Position numbers and translations under genes: made by a program
NCBI GenBank assembly: GCA_039619475.1
Contig: CM077116.1
Location: 300,370,464-300,434,463 of the forward strand
DNA length: 64,000 bases
Direction: 5' to 3'
Source: Icerya purchasi
Lineage: Eukaryota > Arthropoda > Insecta > Hemiptera > Monophlebidae
Shown here: positions 22,752 through 36,469 of the stretch, piece by piece
Numbering within the stretch: position 1 is the stretch's first letter
Layout of the letters: each line of letters opens with the position of its first letter
The notes under the pieces: generated by a model
Database searches by the model: none
Told to the model about the DNA's origin: nothing
Seen by the model: the letters and a program-made list of their open reading frames with translations, nothing else

Positions 22752-25700
22752 GGCGTTCATAAAGTAGGGTTCCCTATTTTTTATTTTTGAAAATAATAAA
22801 GTTAGAGAAAAACATGGACACCGGCATTGAATTCAGCATACTTTTATTTACTTCTGCACATGTTCACCTTTTAAATTTAAGCATTTGTCGAGTCGAGAAA
22901 TTACCTTATAAATACCCTCCTCGTAGAAACTTGCCGTCAAATTTTGTAACCGGGTGAGAACGAAATTTTTCAACTCCTCGTCGATTTCGCATTTTTTTGC
23001 ATAGTACCTCGTGGCACACTACTCGGAAACTGGTCAAGAAAATCGGAAATGGGTTGACGGCGATCGGATCTCAGAGTTTCTTCGGCTTTTTGTATGTTGC
23101 TCCCTTGCTCGTCCTCTACGTTCGTTCTATCTCGGAGTTCACGGAACCATTTACGAACATGTTGAACACTCATCAGAGTATCATAAACTTCGACTATTTG
23201 TCGAAGAATTTTAATTGGCGCAATTTTTTATGGTTTAAAAAACGAATAACTGAATAGTCAGCGGCAAATTTCAGAATTTCACTCCTGATTAATTCACATA
23301 ACGCGAAAACGAAAAAAACATTCAGCATTATGGTTTGGACTAGTTTGAACTTGAATGTTGTAGCTACAAAATGAGGCCACGCCCACTCCTGCAAGTTTAT
23401 TCTAACCGGTTTTACAGGGGTGAAAACTTTACTTCGTGTACGTGCATCGTATGTATATATATATATATATATATATACATATATAACTCGGTCATTTTGG
23501 CCCCGTAAGGGTCTGTGCCCCTTGACCCCTCTTGCTTTCATTTCTGTCTCTTTCTCTTCTATAATTATCAAAATTTATAACGTAATTCTTACTGGCATCA
23601 ACACAAAAAAAAAAAATAACATAACCACAAAAATCCTATTCTAACATTTAACTTTCATTATATAAAATTAAGACATTTTTTCGTTACGTTTTTCGTTACA
23701 TATTTCATTACATAAAATTGTGACATTTTTTAAATAACAACAATAAAAATCCTATAAAATATAATAAACGTTACATAAAACTGGGACATTTTGCGTTACA
23801 TAAAATTGGGACATTTAGCGTTACATAAAATTGGGACATTTTTTCGAATGGGGGGTAGCCTAAAAATTACGTTGTAATTAATACACATATACGAGTATAT
23901 ATATGTGAATATGAGTTGAGTAGGCGAAAAAAAGTGTTGAGTAAAAAAACTGATACTATTGGGGTGATGCTTAGAAGCTATAGGAAAGAAAAGGGGTCAC
24001 AGAGGAAGAATTGAATATAATTTCCTATCAGGATTGTTACGTTCTCTGTCTGACCTGATCATGTTAAAGACTAAATTGGAATTCTAACGAGGTTTTAAGA
24101 TAAGCCTTTGATAATGATATTACGAAGGTCTAATAAGCCTTTCAGCACATTTTTGTTGACTTTTAGGCTAAGATTGTTCTACTGTAGAATATTAAGTTTG
24201 GCAGACAATACAATTAAAAGAAAGAACGTTTATATATCTCCTCGTTTCCCCCTCATAGTCAAGTTTTTCCTTTCAAAGGTTTTAAGACACGCACAAATTA
24301 AAAATAACGAAACCGCAGTATTCGCCCTGAATAGTTCATTAAAACAAGCTACCTGTCTGTAATATTCTCTGTTTTTATGTTAAATATATATTACTCTACA
24401 CAATCGTCATGTGTATTTATTTCCTCTTTATTCGGCTTAACTCTCTCTACCTATTTATTATTAGTCTGAGCCTCCCTCCTGTTTTTGTGATTTTACAATT
24501 TTTTTTTTTAATCATTTCTAACCGTTGTGGTCGGTTTAATCACGCTATGCTTTCTTCGTATCTATATTGTGCATCTTACAGTGACAGTTTTATTTGAGAT
24601 TGTAATCGTATATATTGTACAAACTCTTTTTTCTTCCCCGATTGTAGCACTTTCTGTTTTCGTTCGTTAAACTTTACTGTTTATCGCTAACCTTATTTTT
24701 TTCTTCCAATCGATACCCCACTGAATTAAACCTATAGCTGATTTTTTTTAATTAAAAAAAATTCAAATATCACATTATTTTGAAATACCTCACCGTTTTT
24801 AGTGAGAAATTAACAAGTATAAAAAATAATTAGAGGTAGATACAGATTTATAAGCAAAATAAATATCTATGTTGATTAATGATCTCACTTTTTTATCAAA
24901 TGTTAAATATCACTTTTCGTGAATTGTTACGTAGTACATCAGTTACATCGTGATAGTTTCCAAATAAATAGATATTTCTAAACAGAAATGTATCGGTGCA
25001 AATGATTACTTTGATTTAGAGCGGCAATTAAAATGTTCTTATGTACATAAGTCGATTAGTAGAGATGTTGGGCATGAAAAGTAATGTCCACTCAAATATG
25101 GGAAAGGTTAGACATAAGGAAGACTCAAAAAATATGACTCTCGCGGAAAAATAATTAAACGATCTGTTCATTTTATAAAAATACGAAATATCGACTAATT
25201 CGCTTATTTTTATGAAATTAGTCAGCTATACTGAAATTACCTGATTCTGAACAATGTAGCCGCATAATGTGGTAGACAGTATCCCTGCAACAGATGATAC
25301 CGAGGTCGCAAGCCCTACTATTACGCCTGCATAGTTCGGCGCGATATCCAGTGGACTGCAACTGTAATAAGCGATAGTACAAGCGGTTATTTAAAACAAA
25401 AAAAAAGAAAAAAAAAACAGGAAAACGATAAATACCGAATTAACTTATTTATTGAAGAATTAAACGTGATGTTAAAAAAATGACCTGTTAAATTTTTTCC
25501 ACCCTAGAAAGGATTATGAGTATGTCAAAGCACATCGTATTTACTGCGATAAGTAAGCAAATTTCTGATATGCCTTTGTTTAATAATATTAAAGTGAAGA
25601 GAATAGTTATAAAAAATATATATGAGATCACTTAATACTAGACGCTCTTTTGTGATGATTCTCCATTTTTTAAACTTCGAAATAAATTAGCTAATTTTGC

Positions 25701-28700
25701 ATTGTCTTTTGACTTTCTATATCTCTCGTTAAATTCTTTGGGCCTGCCCTTTTTAAGATTAATTATTTAAATAAAGTGGCTATGAATTCATAAATTAGCT
25801 AACAATAGTTTGAGATCTTCATAGCTAAATCAGCGATATCAACTCGTTGACGCTATTTGTTTATTCTTCTTCTTCTCGTGTCACCCGATTTAGGTATCGC
25901 TTAATCACCCCGCATGGATTGCACTATATGTCGCAATAAGTCCCTGTATGTTGTTATTCTGAATGAATCTACTGCTCCCTTAATTACGATCCATTTTTTA
26001 ATATCATCCAGACAAGAGGTCTTTCTTCTTCCCGGATTTTTATCACATCCATTATTATTGTGTGTAATAATTTGTATTTTTCACCTTTCCATGAAGTATC
26101 CGAAAAAAATTGTCTCCCATCTTTTTATTATTGCCATTTATACCCGGGGATTAGTTTCCATTAGTTCTAGTACTTTTCATTTTTAATCTTCTTCGTCCAC
26201 GGTATTTTCCACACTCTTCGGTAACACCACATTTCGAACGATGAGATACGCTTTTTCATATTTTCTTTCTACGTCCAAATTTCATATTCATATAAAAGCA
26301 CTGAGCACACGTGATTTTAAATAGAGTATAAAATCAAATAAGGTGGGAAGGTGGACATTCTCAAAAGAAGCAGTAATTCGACGAAGGAAGCGATAAGAAA
26401 TTTTTTATTAATAAATGATAAATTCATATCTGATAACAATGTAGCCGTATCCAGGGCAGAAACTAAACATATTATTGGGTAACAGATTATTGTGCTCAAG
26501 CCGCCAAACCAGTCGTCCATAGATTAAACTTTCAAAAAGCTTTAAGTCAGAGAGACTTTTTAGAATGAGGAAGGGAATTTCATCTTTAACAGGAGGGGAA
26601 TTAGAAGAATTGCGTAGTTCAGTATAAGTAAAAGGAGTGAGTAGGAAATGTGAGAAGAAGCCGGGATGTGACATGATTCTTGGAAACTGGAGACGTAGTT
26701 AGGAGCTAATGAGTTAACAAATGGAATTAATTTGTCAGAGGATAGGATATGATCTGAAGGACGTTGCGCTGAGAGGGATTTGAAAGTCCTCGCTGTTTTC
26801 CAAATATGGGTAAGAGAAGTGGAGAGAGAGAAGCAGAAATTTCTCCGTGAGATCTTTTTTGCCGTTTTGAGAGTATTTATGAGAGAGAAAATTGGAGAGA
26901 GTAGGATACGAGTGAAACGTTCTATAGATGGATAAACTTAGATCAAAAGCAGCTTTGCACGTTTGGTTTCACTTCACAGAGGAAGCAAATTTGGATCATT
27001 TATGAGTAGAAAGCCGGGCAGGGGGAGAAGAACGGGTTAATGCGTTGGAAATAGATTCCATAAAAATGTCGTATTGGGAAAACGGATGTAAGTTCCAGGG
27101 AATTAGGGAAAATGAAGAATCAACGTAGAAGCAAACGCTGGACCAATCTATTTTAGAAAGAACCCATCTATGAGATCGTGTAGGATTGTTTGCAGTAGAA
27201 TATGGAAACTGATTTAAGGAAATGATAATAGCCATCTAGAGTGATCTGTGAGTAATTGAGACCAAGATTAGGAGACATAAGAGATACATCAGCGAAACTA
27301 GGAATTAGAGGATTGCTGACATAGGTAGGTAAACCGTCAGTAAGGAGAAATAGCTCGTTTTGAAAAATAAAATTAAGGGAAGGAAGGTTGGAAGTTTTTA
27401 TGAGTTAAAAACAGGATGTCATTTCTAATTAGGAAAAAAAAAAAAATTAGGATAGCTGCGCCTCCATAATCGTCGGTGTGGTTAGAACTAATAAGAGATA
27501 AGCCCTCGAAATGAAGGTCAGATGAACTCTTTAACCATGTTTCAGAAAGTAAGACAATACTAATATTATGTTGATCTAATGGAGTTTATTGGTCCTAAGA
27601 CTTCGACAGATCCACTGAAGTATTTTAAGCTACCGAAATGTGGTGAGGAACAAGACTAGAAATTATCAATTTGGGGATGATAGTGGAAAAATGTAGAGAG
27701 AAGAGTGAGAAGAGATGAAGGAATTTAGACGGCTGAAGTAATAGGAAAGGAAGAAAGAAGCGGGAGGAAACGAGAGTAAAGAAAAAGGTTTACCGCAGAA
27801 TAACAGAGCCGAAGAAAGATTTATAGGAAAGGTAGGAATAGGTAAAAAGATCCACTGCTCATGTAAATTATAATGAGACTGGTGTCGTAGAGGGATGAAA
27901 TAATAGTAATAATAACTCATTATGAGTGGGAAGCCGAGAAGGCGATAAGCGACCAGGCGCGCTAGGAAAGGTTGGCTTGAAACTGAGGTGGAGTAAGGAA
28001 TCAAAAACATCATATAAATAGATATACTTATACATAGAAGCAGGGATTTTAGGAATAAAAAAGCAGAAAGAGGAGTAAACAGTGCAAGAGGTTGGAAATG
28101 TCAGCATTGAGCGTTTGAGTAATACTTGTTCGGAGGATTAGGAGACGTAGAGAGTTGGAATAGTGCCTCTGATGTAGGAGGAAGACGAACTACTGGAGTT
28201 TTTCTGCAGTTTCCTCTTCGGGATGGTAGAAGAGGAATTGGAAAGAACGGGAAAGTTGGATGAATTAGAAATCTCAGGTAAAGTAATAGGAATAAAAGAA
28301 TTATCGGAGGACCTTTTCTGCAACTTAAAAATATTAGAAATAAGTACTTCTGATGTACAATTAGATGGGAGTTCGTCAACAGAAAGATCGGACGGAATAT
28401 CACGGGTTATATCAAATCGAAATAGGAGAGATTGCGAGATGAAAGACCGGATTTTTAACTCTTTATGTCTTTCGTCTGAGAGAATAAAATTATTAGCCTC
28501 AATTACAGACGTAAAATTTAGTTTTATTAAGTTTTTCCCTGACCTGGAAATAGAGGAGAGATCATTAATGTTTTTTATGAAACATTCTGACCAAAGACAT
28601 GAGATGGAGATGGGCAATATTCTTATTTTCCAGGCTCTCAAGCAAAACAACGATTTGCCCTTCGCAGTTATTTGGGAATACAGTTAAAGAGGAGTTAGAC

Positions 28701-31700
28701 TTTGTTTACTTTCCGATGTTAGTTAGATTAAACGGATTGTTATGTGAAAGTGTAGTATCCATGTTTGTTTAATCAACAATCGCAGACATTATCTGAAAGT
28801 TATTGTTAGGGCAAATAGCGGGAAGAGATTTAGAAGTGAACAAGGACGGATGATTTACAGATGATTTAGTTTTATTCGCAGATTTTATTAGGTCAGATGC
28901 AGTTCTAGCAGTTGAGCGAGAATCGTTCGGGAGAGGTTTACCTCCCCCGTCGGACGTGTCTGGGATTTAATTTAACAAAAGAGAAGAGAATTAACGGTCA
29001 GAAATATCAACGGTGAAGCTAATAATAATAATAAATAATAATTAAAGTAAAAACTGATAAGAATCATACGAATACACTTTATCGGTATAACTAAATAGAC
29101 TCAAATACAGGCAATAAAGATAAAATGAATGATCTTACCGATAAAATCAGTAAATATACGAACGTGGCACAGATAAACTTTAAACAACGGTCACCCGATC
29201 GTAAGGCGTGGGGAACTATTTAGTTTAAGTTTTTGGTAAAGTTGAGTAACTTTTAGAAAGGAGCGGATCCTAGAATTTTAAGTGTAGCTATCTGAGAGTA
29301 AAGATTCTGTTTTTTTTTTTTTTTTTTTTTTTATGGCCCGGTGTTCGGTTAAGAATGTGTAGATTTCTTTGGGTAAGGAATATTGAACAATCGAATATTA
29401 TGTATCAGGATCATTGTATGAGTCGCATAGCGATCGAGGTTGATCGTTTAGGATGTAACCATATGTTAGAGCGGAATGACCTGTTCTTAATCTAAGAGCA
29501 GGACGACTTCGCTTTTTTTTTGGATTCTTGGTATGAAGTTTCCCAGGGATCGATATCTTTTTAATGGATTTAAATTTGTTGGACGTGAACGAATTTGGGT
29601 ATAAAGTCTTTGTTTGCTTTTTTAATGTCCGATAACGGGATTGGAATATTTGGAATTGGGGAAATTCTGAAGGGTATTTTAGCTGTTTCGTCTGCTTCCG
29701 TGTTTTGAAATATGTTGGAGTGAGATGGTATATAACAGAATACGATTTCTTTGTTTATTGTTGAGAGTAATGTTGTTTTTTCATATGATAGTTTTGAATG
29801 GATAGAAGCGTTGATAGCGAATTTGTTAATATCAGGATATTAGTGATGGATATAGATCTGTGCGGTATTGCATTGTTAGTTTTAAAGCGCAGAGTTCCGT
29901 TGAAAGAACTGTGAAGTATGGTAGTAGAGAGAATAGAGCAGTTATGTTATCATGAACAAATGAGCAGCCTGCTCTGTCTGACGACTTGGAGCAATCTGTG
30001 AATATTTTTTCGAAGTGAAGATATTTGCTAAGATAAAGAACATTTATAAAAACTTTTAGATTTTTAGATTTGGCTCAAACTTTTATGTTTTATTTTTCTA
30101 AGAGTGGAAAGGTAACAATTAAAAAATGAATACAAAATCTTACAAAAGCGTTCCAAATAAAAGAGAATAGAATCCGCAAGAAGCTGTCAGCAAAATAATG
30201 GCCATTGTCAAATTGCTGGCATGGAGCATTAAGAACAAACACAACGATCCTCCAAGTCCATGTATGAAGTGAATCGTTCTTCGTACCTGTAAGCGGAGTT
30301 GTTAATAATTTATAACAATTGATGCTGTTATAAATGAATTCAGAATAAAACTGTAATTAGTTTAAAAAAAAAAAAAACTTTTTAAAATTTTCGACTCGTA
30401 ATGTTATTACGTTAAGTGGCTAATTTTTATTATATAAAAATGACGATTATTTTTTAAAAAAATGAAAACGAAATAAGATTTTCAAAATGATGAAACTTCC
30501 GAGCATTTTTTAACGAATAGTGTTGCTGATGGTGATTGTTCCACAACCTTTTATTGGTTCGCACGATTTAGTTACATTAAAGTAGATTTCACAGTAAAAT
30601 TATTATTTTCAATATTTGTAATTATACTGTAAAATAAAATCTTTCTTTTTTTCTTTTCTTTTTTTTTTTTTTTTTTTGTACTTTTGCTACTAGATAGAAG
30701 CATATTAGTCCTACTTAAACGATCAAATAAATTGCGTTATTTAATTTTATCGATTTTTTTTTTTTTTTTTATTACGAATATTAATAACAAATTACACATA
30801 ATTAACTGATCTTTTTAAATTATCACGTGACCATGTAATTTAAGATTTTTATAAATCATATTACTCGACGACTTCTTTGAAACTTAATTATTATTTAAAT
30901 GTCCGTTAAATGAAATACGCGTTGGCTAAAGTATATTTCACAAAAACCTTTTTTACTGTTTCGTTAGGTTCGAGGGGGCATTTTAAAGTATGATCAAATG
31001 GAGAATAAATGTTTTTGAAAACTGTGTAGCCAATCATTTTAACAGTCTATTCAAAAAGTACGAATCAAAAATCAATTAGCGACTCAACCTTAAATAAGGT
31101 TGAAGAGAACAAGTAGTTTTTAATTTAGTTTGCGGCAAGTACATAAAGTAAAATGGAGAAAATGACGCATTATTGACCGGAAGTAAATATAAATTTTTTG
31201 TAAACAAGAGTTACTGTACCTTCCAAACTGGATATCCTTTCACAGATATGAAATAATCGGCCACAAATCCGCTCAATGTACCACCACAGGAGAAAGCGAA
31301 GTACGGAATACTTATCAAAGTTCCAGACGTGTCCAAATTGATTTGCCACACATCTGTCAATAAAGGATATTTAATTATAATTAGATGCCAATAAAATTTA
31401 CTTTTATTTTCATAGTTTAATACAGAATTGTGCATTTGTTTATGAAATAACCGAATAATATGACGAGAAAATTATTAATTAATTTAATTTGCCATTAATC
31501 ATTATTCGCCAATCGTATGTTAATCTGCTATTCGTTATTCGTTCATTGATTAATTGCGCATGATTGGGCAATAGTTAATGCAATGTTGCGATTAACATAT
31601 TTTCCGATACAACTAAAATTGTCGCGAATTGCTGTAGTTCAAAAACTTCCAACGGAACCGTCGTCGTATCGACTATAATTTCAATTTTGCCGGTACTTTC

Positions 31701-34700
31701 TAAATTATACGAAAAATTACTGTTTAAGAGAACAGTGCCAATATTTGATTGCAAAGATATAATACCTGAACACCAGTTTGGCTTTCGAGCAAAGTACGGT
31801 AAAGCAGGTGCATCGGATTGTTCGTAAAATTGAAAAATCCCTGGATGAGAAAATAGTCTGCGATTATCCGTTTTTTTAGATGTAGATCAAGCATTCGATC
31901 GAGTTTGACACGATGGTCTATTGTAAAAACTTCGACGTCATTATCAGCTAACTGATGAACTATTCTGGTCGTATTTTAATGAAAGACATTTCTACGTTAA
32001 ATATGGCGATGATGAATCAAGTATATATCCGGTTCGACCAGACGTTCCTCAGGGGAGTGTACTTGGATCGCTTCTCTACCTTATCTACAAAGCGGATATT
32101 CCTACTTCATCGCACACGTTGATATAGCAACTTTTGCTGATGACACGCGATCTTATGTTCAAATAAATGTCCGAAAGTTGCGCGTAAAAACCTGTAAACA
32201 GCAGTCAATAATGTAACATCATGGTGAAAATTGTGGAAGATACAGATCAATGAGGGGGTAAACTATCTCGCGTCGTTTTTACTAACCGAAAAATCGATTT
32301 ATCCGGAAATATAACGATGAATTCAGAAAGAAGGTGTTAAGTATCTTTTGCTATACATCTCGACTAACACTTGACTTGGAGGGAGCGCATTAAAACACAG
32401 CAAAATGAGTTGAACATCAAACTGCGGCAACTCTACTGGCTGTTGGGTAAGAGATCAATAGTATCTCTTGAAAACAAGTTGCTATTTTATAAACAAATTT
32501 TAAAACCGGTCTGGCAGTACTACGGCTGTCAATTATGGGGCTGTGCCAAAAACAGCAACATCTCAATTATGCAAAGAGTACCGAATAAGTTATTACCCAC
32601 GATCATCTCTGCTCCATAGTACGTAACCAACATCACAATTCATGAAGATCTTGGAGTTAAATTGGAAACTTAATAAACCAAAACTAATCGGTAGACGTTT
32701 TTCAATAACACGATTGCATGTAGCCTCAATTTCGAAAGTGTTTGCATTTTAACAAACTGGTACATCTGCAGTTGCGGAAATAAGATAAACAAGCCGGTAT
32801 AGCTTCTACTGTAGCGATATTACGGACTGAAAACCGCGACAGATCATCGCTTCCAGTTCCGCTGTTAGTACAGCATGTGAAAAGTAAAGTTGAAGTATAT
32901 TTAATGAGAAATCTGTTTTTATTTTCAGACAGTTTCTTAATATTCGGTTCGTATTCTCCCTATTCATTAGTTTAACGCATTTTGCAGTAAATCCATTTCC
33001 AAGTTTATATTTCTATTAATAAATTTTACAAAATTCATTGAAGAAAACAATTTTTCACGCGGATATCGGAAGCCGAACATTGTTAAAAGAACATTAGCAA
33101 GTTTCTTCATTGATATAAAATTATTCGCTAAAGAATCCCCCCCCCCCCATGCGTTTAATATAATATTTTCAATTTTTGGTATTTGATCAATATTAGCTGT
33201 ATTATTTTCAGATATTTTTCTTTCATCTACTTCGGAAATCAAGAGCCACATGAATTCGGTTAAATCCCCATTATTTGGAATTTCGTTTTGTATGGGTATA
33301 AAATAAAATGAAATGTATTTTACAAAATTTTAAACTGATTAAATCTCTTTTCAAAAGCTTGTTTTATTTCCTTTATAAATATTTTTTAATTGCACTTTCT
33401 TGAACGTCAAGCGTATTTTAAAAAATTATTGTGTTTTGAAAATGTTTTCGTAATTGTAGAAAATATTTCATAATTTTTACTTCCAAATCTTTTGTAAAGC
33501 AAGTTTCGTTATAAATATTTTAATATTTTCAAACATGATTAAAACAATTTGTCTATTTCCTTGAAGGTTTCTATCCAATTCATTAAAATGCAAAACATTA
33601 AATCATTTAACCAATCTATTATATTTCAAAAATTCGTCAAAACTATTATTTCTTTCATTCAAAAAAAAACTTAATTTCTTCTAATAAAATCACAACCCAA
33701 TTAAGAACTTGACCGCAACTAAGCCATCGAACATATTATCATATGTCAAGATCCCTGTGTATATTAACACTCAATTTCCCCTAATAATTGTGCAAATTGT
33801 TTATTAAAACCTCTTGCATTTATAAAGTTGATGACTTTTATTACAACTGGCATTGCATTGAAAAATGTTTTTAAACCTTACTTAGCGCATAAAACTTGCC
33901 GGTGTATTGTACAATGAAATTCAATCAGAGAATGTGTAATATTTTGCTTAAGAAACTGGATAAAACCAATGTTTTCCCCACCATATTAGATGCACCATCT
34001 ATGTCATGGAAAAAATTATCTGTAGGGCAATATCCATTTCTTTAAATGCGATATCAGATTCTTTAAAAATATCAAGACCGGTACACTTCCCTTTCAACGT
34101 TATTAGTTTCATTAGTTCTTCTTTCATTACATTGCCTGTTTATATCGAGCACAAACTGCTGCTTGTGCATAACCATTTAAATCATTACTCTCATTTAAAG
34201 CAATTGAATACATTTCTGCATAATTTAAATGGTCATGTATTTGTGAACAAATATTTCTTTCTAATTGCATTACTCGATTTTTAATTGTATTGCGACTTAT
34301 TGGTAACTCATTTATACGCTTTATAATCGAATCTTTTTCTTTAAAAAACCGAAAACAAAATAGCACTACATTTTGAAAACGCTCGCTTTAGAAACTCTCC
34401 TTCTGAAAAAGATTTCCCGCGGCGAGCAATGCAGTGGACAATTTGAAAACTAGCAGCTGTAACGTTATTTTTTGGAATGAAGAAAATTTTTAAAACAGTA
34501 TCGTTTCTGAATGATTCTCTTTTATCTTTTGTAAAAAATATCTTTTTCTTTCTTCAAAAGCCGAGATTAGAATGTAACTTTCCAAAATGGTTTTTTACAT
34601 TGTATGTACGTGAAGTGACTTTTTTGTTATAAATTACAGCCGTTTAATTATCTTCAATCACACCATAATTCCGTTTGACATGGTCTGGAACTTGTATCGT

Positions 34701-36438
34701 TTGTTTTTACTTTTTTAACCGCTGACATTGTACAGGGTTACAATTAAAAATATTTATATTTAGCATACAATAATTTGAGAAGAATTTTTTTATTAACATA
34801 CTTAGTGCACATACATATATAGATGAGAAACTTTAATATTAAGAGAAGTAATAATAATGTTGAATTATTAAACACTTCTAGATGCGTAAGAAAATGCTGT
34901 CATTTAGTTCAGCACTGGTACATCTCCCTGTTCTACGATGCAATGAACATGCATGCGCGTCAAATTTATGGGTCATACACGCTTTGTGATAAAAAAAAAG
35001 TGAAACACAACGTTTTATGACCATGTACATCATATACAAATGCAGAGATAATAGAAAATCAGCTAGCTACTGTCTGCTTAGAAATATTTTTTTATAAATT
35101 CCACGCATTAAATTTATATACTTTATTTTTTTAAATATTTTTGATTGACTGTTTTCTCTTTTATGATATAGAAAATAGGTTTATAAAAATCTACACGTGG
35201 GCCACTTAAATAGCCTTCGTGGGTCAGTGTCTGACCCGCGGGTCATAGGTTCGCCATCACTGGCCTAGATTATAGTCGTCTTCCGGCATGCTCTTTTCGC
35301 TTTTCTATGGCCTCTTCTCCTTTTTGTTCCTTCCATCCGGATGATTCTGATCTACTCTGCGGCACAAATCACATCTTCTTTGAATGCGCGTCTGCATCTA
35401 TAGAACGCTTTCACTTCTATAGTCAACTCCTGAAACTCGGTTTGCCTACTCCATACGGTGCTTCTTTTATTCTTTCACTTCTATCCCTGACCATTCTTAA
35501 TATAGCGTCCTTCATTGCTTCTATCTCCAGTAATATTGAATTCTAATTCGTTTCTCCCTCTCTCTCACTAACACAACCTAATGGTGAGGAATGCCCTCGA
35601 CTGGCGATCTCAAAAAAAAAACAAAAAATAAAAGTTCCGTTCTTTTACAATTCATTTACATAAAAAGTCAATTTCAAAGAAAATATACGAAATAAAATAT
35701 AAACATTTTTTCCCCCGATATCTGTTATTTACTATAAATTCAAAAAGAGAAACAATTAGTCACTAACCGTTAAAGAAAGATGGCAGTTCTGATAAGAGAA
35801 ATAAATATCCCCAGGTGCACAAGAAATCTGTGATAATAATTGTCCAAACGGGTACCGATGTTAATATCCGCCTCCATGGATAATTACCCTATTAGCAAAA
35901 TCGTTCGAATTAAATTTATACAAACACTGACATTTTTATCTGAACAATAAATTTAGCAAATAAAGAAAAATTAATAAATAATAAATTTATATCGCGACAG
36001 AAAGTGCGCGATGCCAAAATGTTACACATTGTTAAAAAAAAAAAAAATTATTTATTCCATTATGTGGAATCCATTCAGTAGCGGTAGATAATTAAACACA
36101 CGAGATAAAAAATGTTGTCCTATAAGATCCGAAAATATTTAAAGCAATGGTAACACGTTTTGATAAGGATGGGATATAATTAAATAAACCATAGTACATA
36201 TTTCACTATGAAAGATTTTTTGTTAGTTTTGAAGTAAGATGACGGTGAGGATTTCTTCAAATTCCGGAAATTTCAAACGGAATTCAAAATCTATAACTAA
36301 AATTAATGGAAATACAAGAGGATCCCAAAACTAACATAAATTTTGCAAGTTACCCTTGGTGAAAACCGGTGTCGTGTTCAGAGCGACCGTATTCACAGCG
36401 ACCCACCAATAATGGTGTTCAGAGTGACTATCGGATTC

Positions 36439-36469
<31 letters not shown>

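Noticed and set aside
23420..23644. Frame with Tyr-Ile repeats
   Set aside because: Product of the (TA)n run.
23650..23850. CRISPR-like direct repeats
   Set aside because: Units are contiguous and degenerate with no spacers, in a eukaryotic context; a simple tandem repeat.
28223..28687. Plus-strand 154-codon frame
   Set aside because: Shadow of the LINE ORF1 on the minus strand, which matches a known protein pattern and the copy at 41205.
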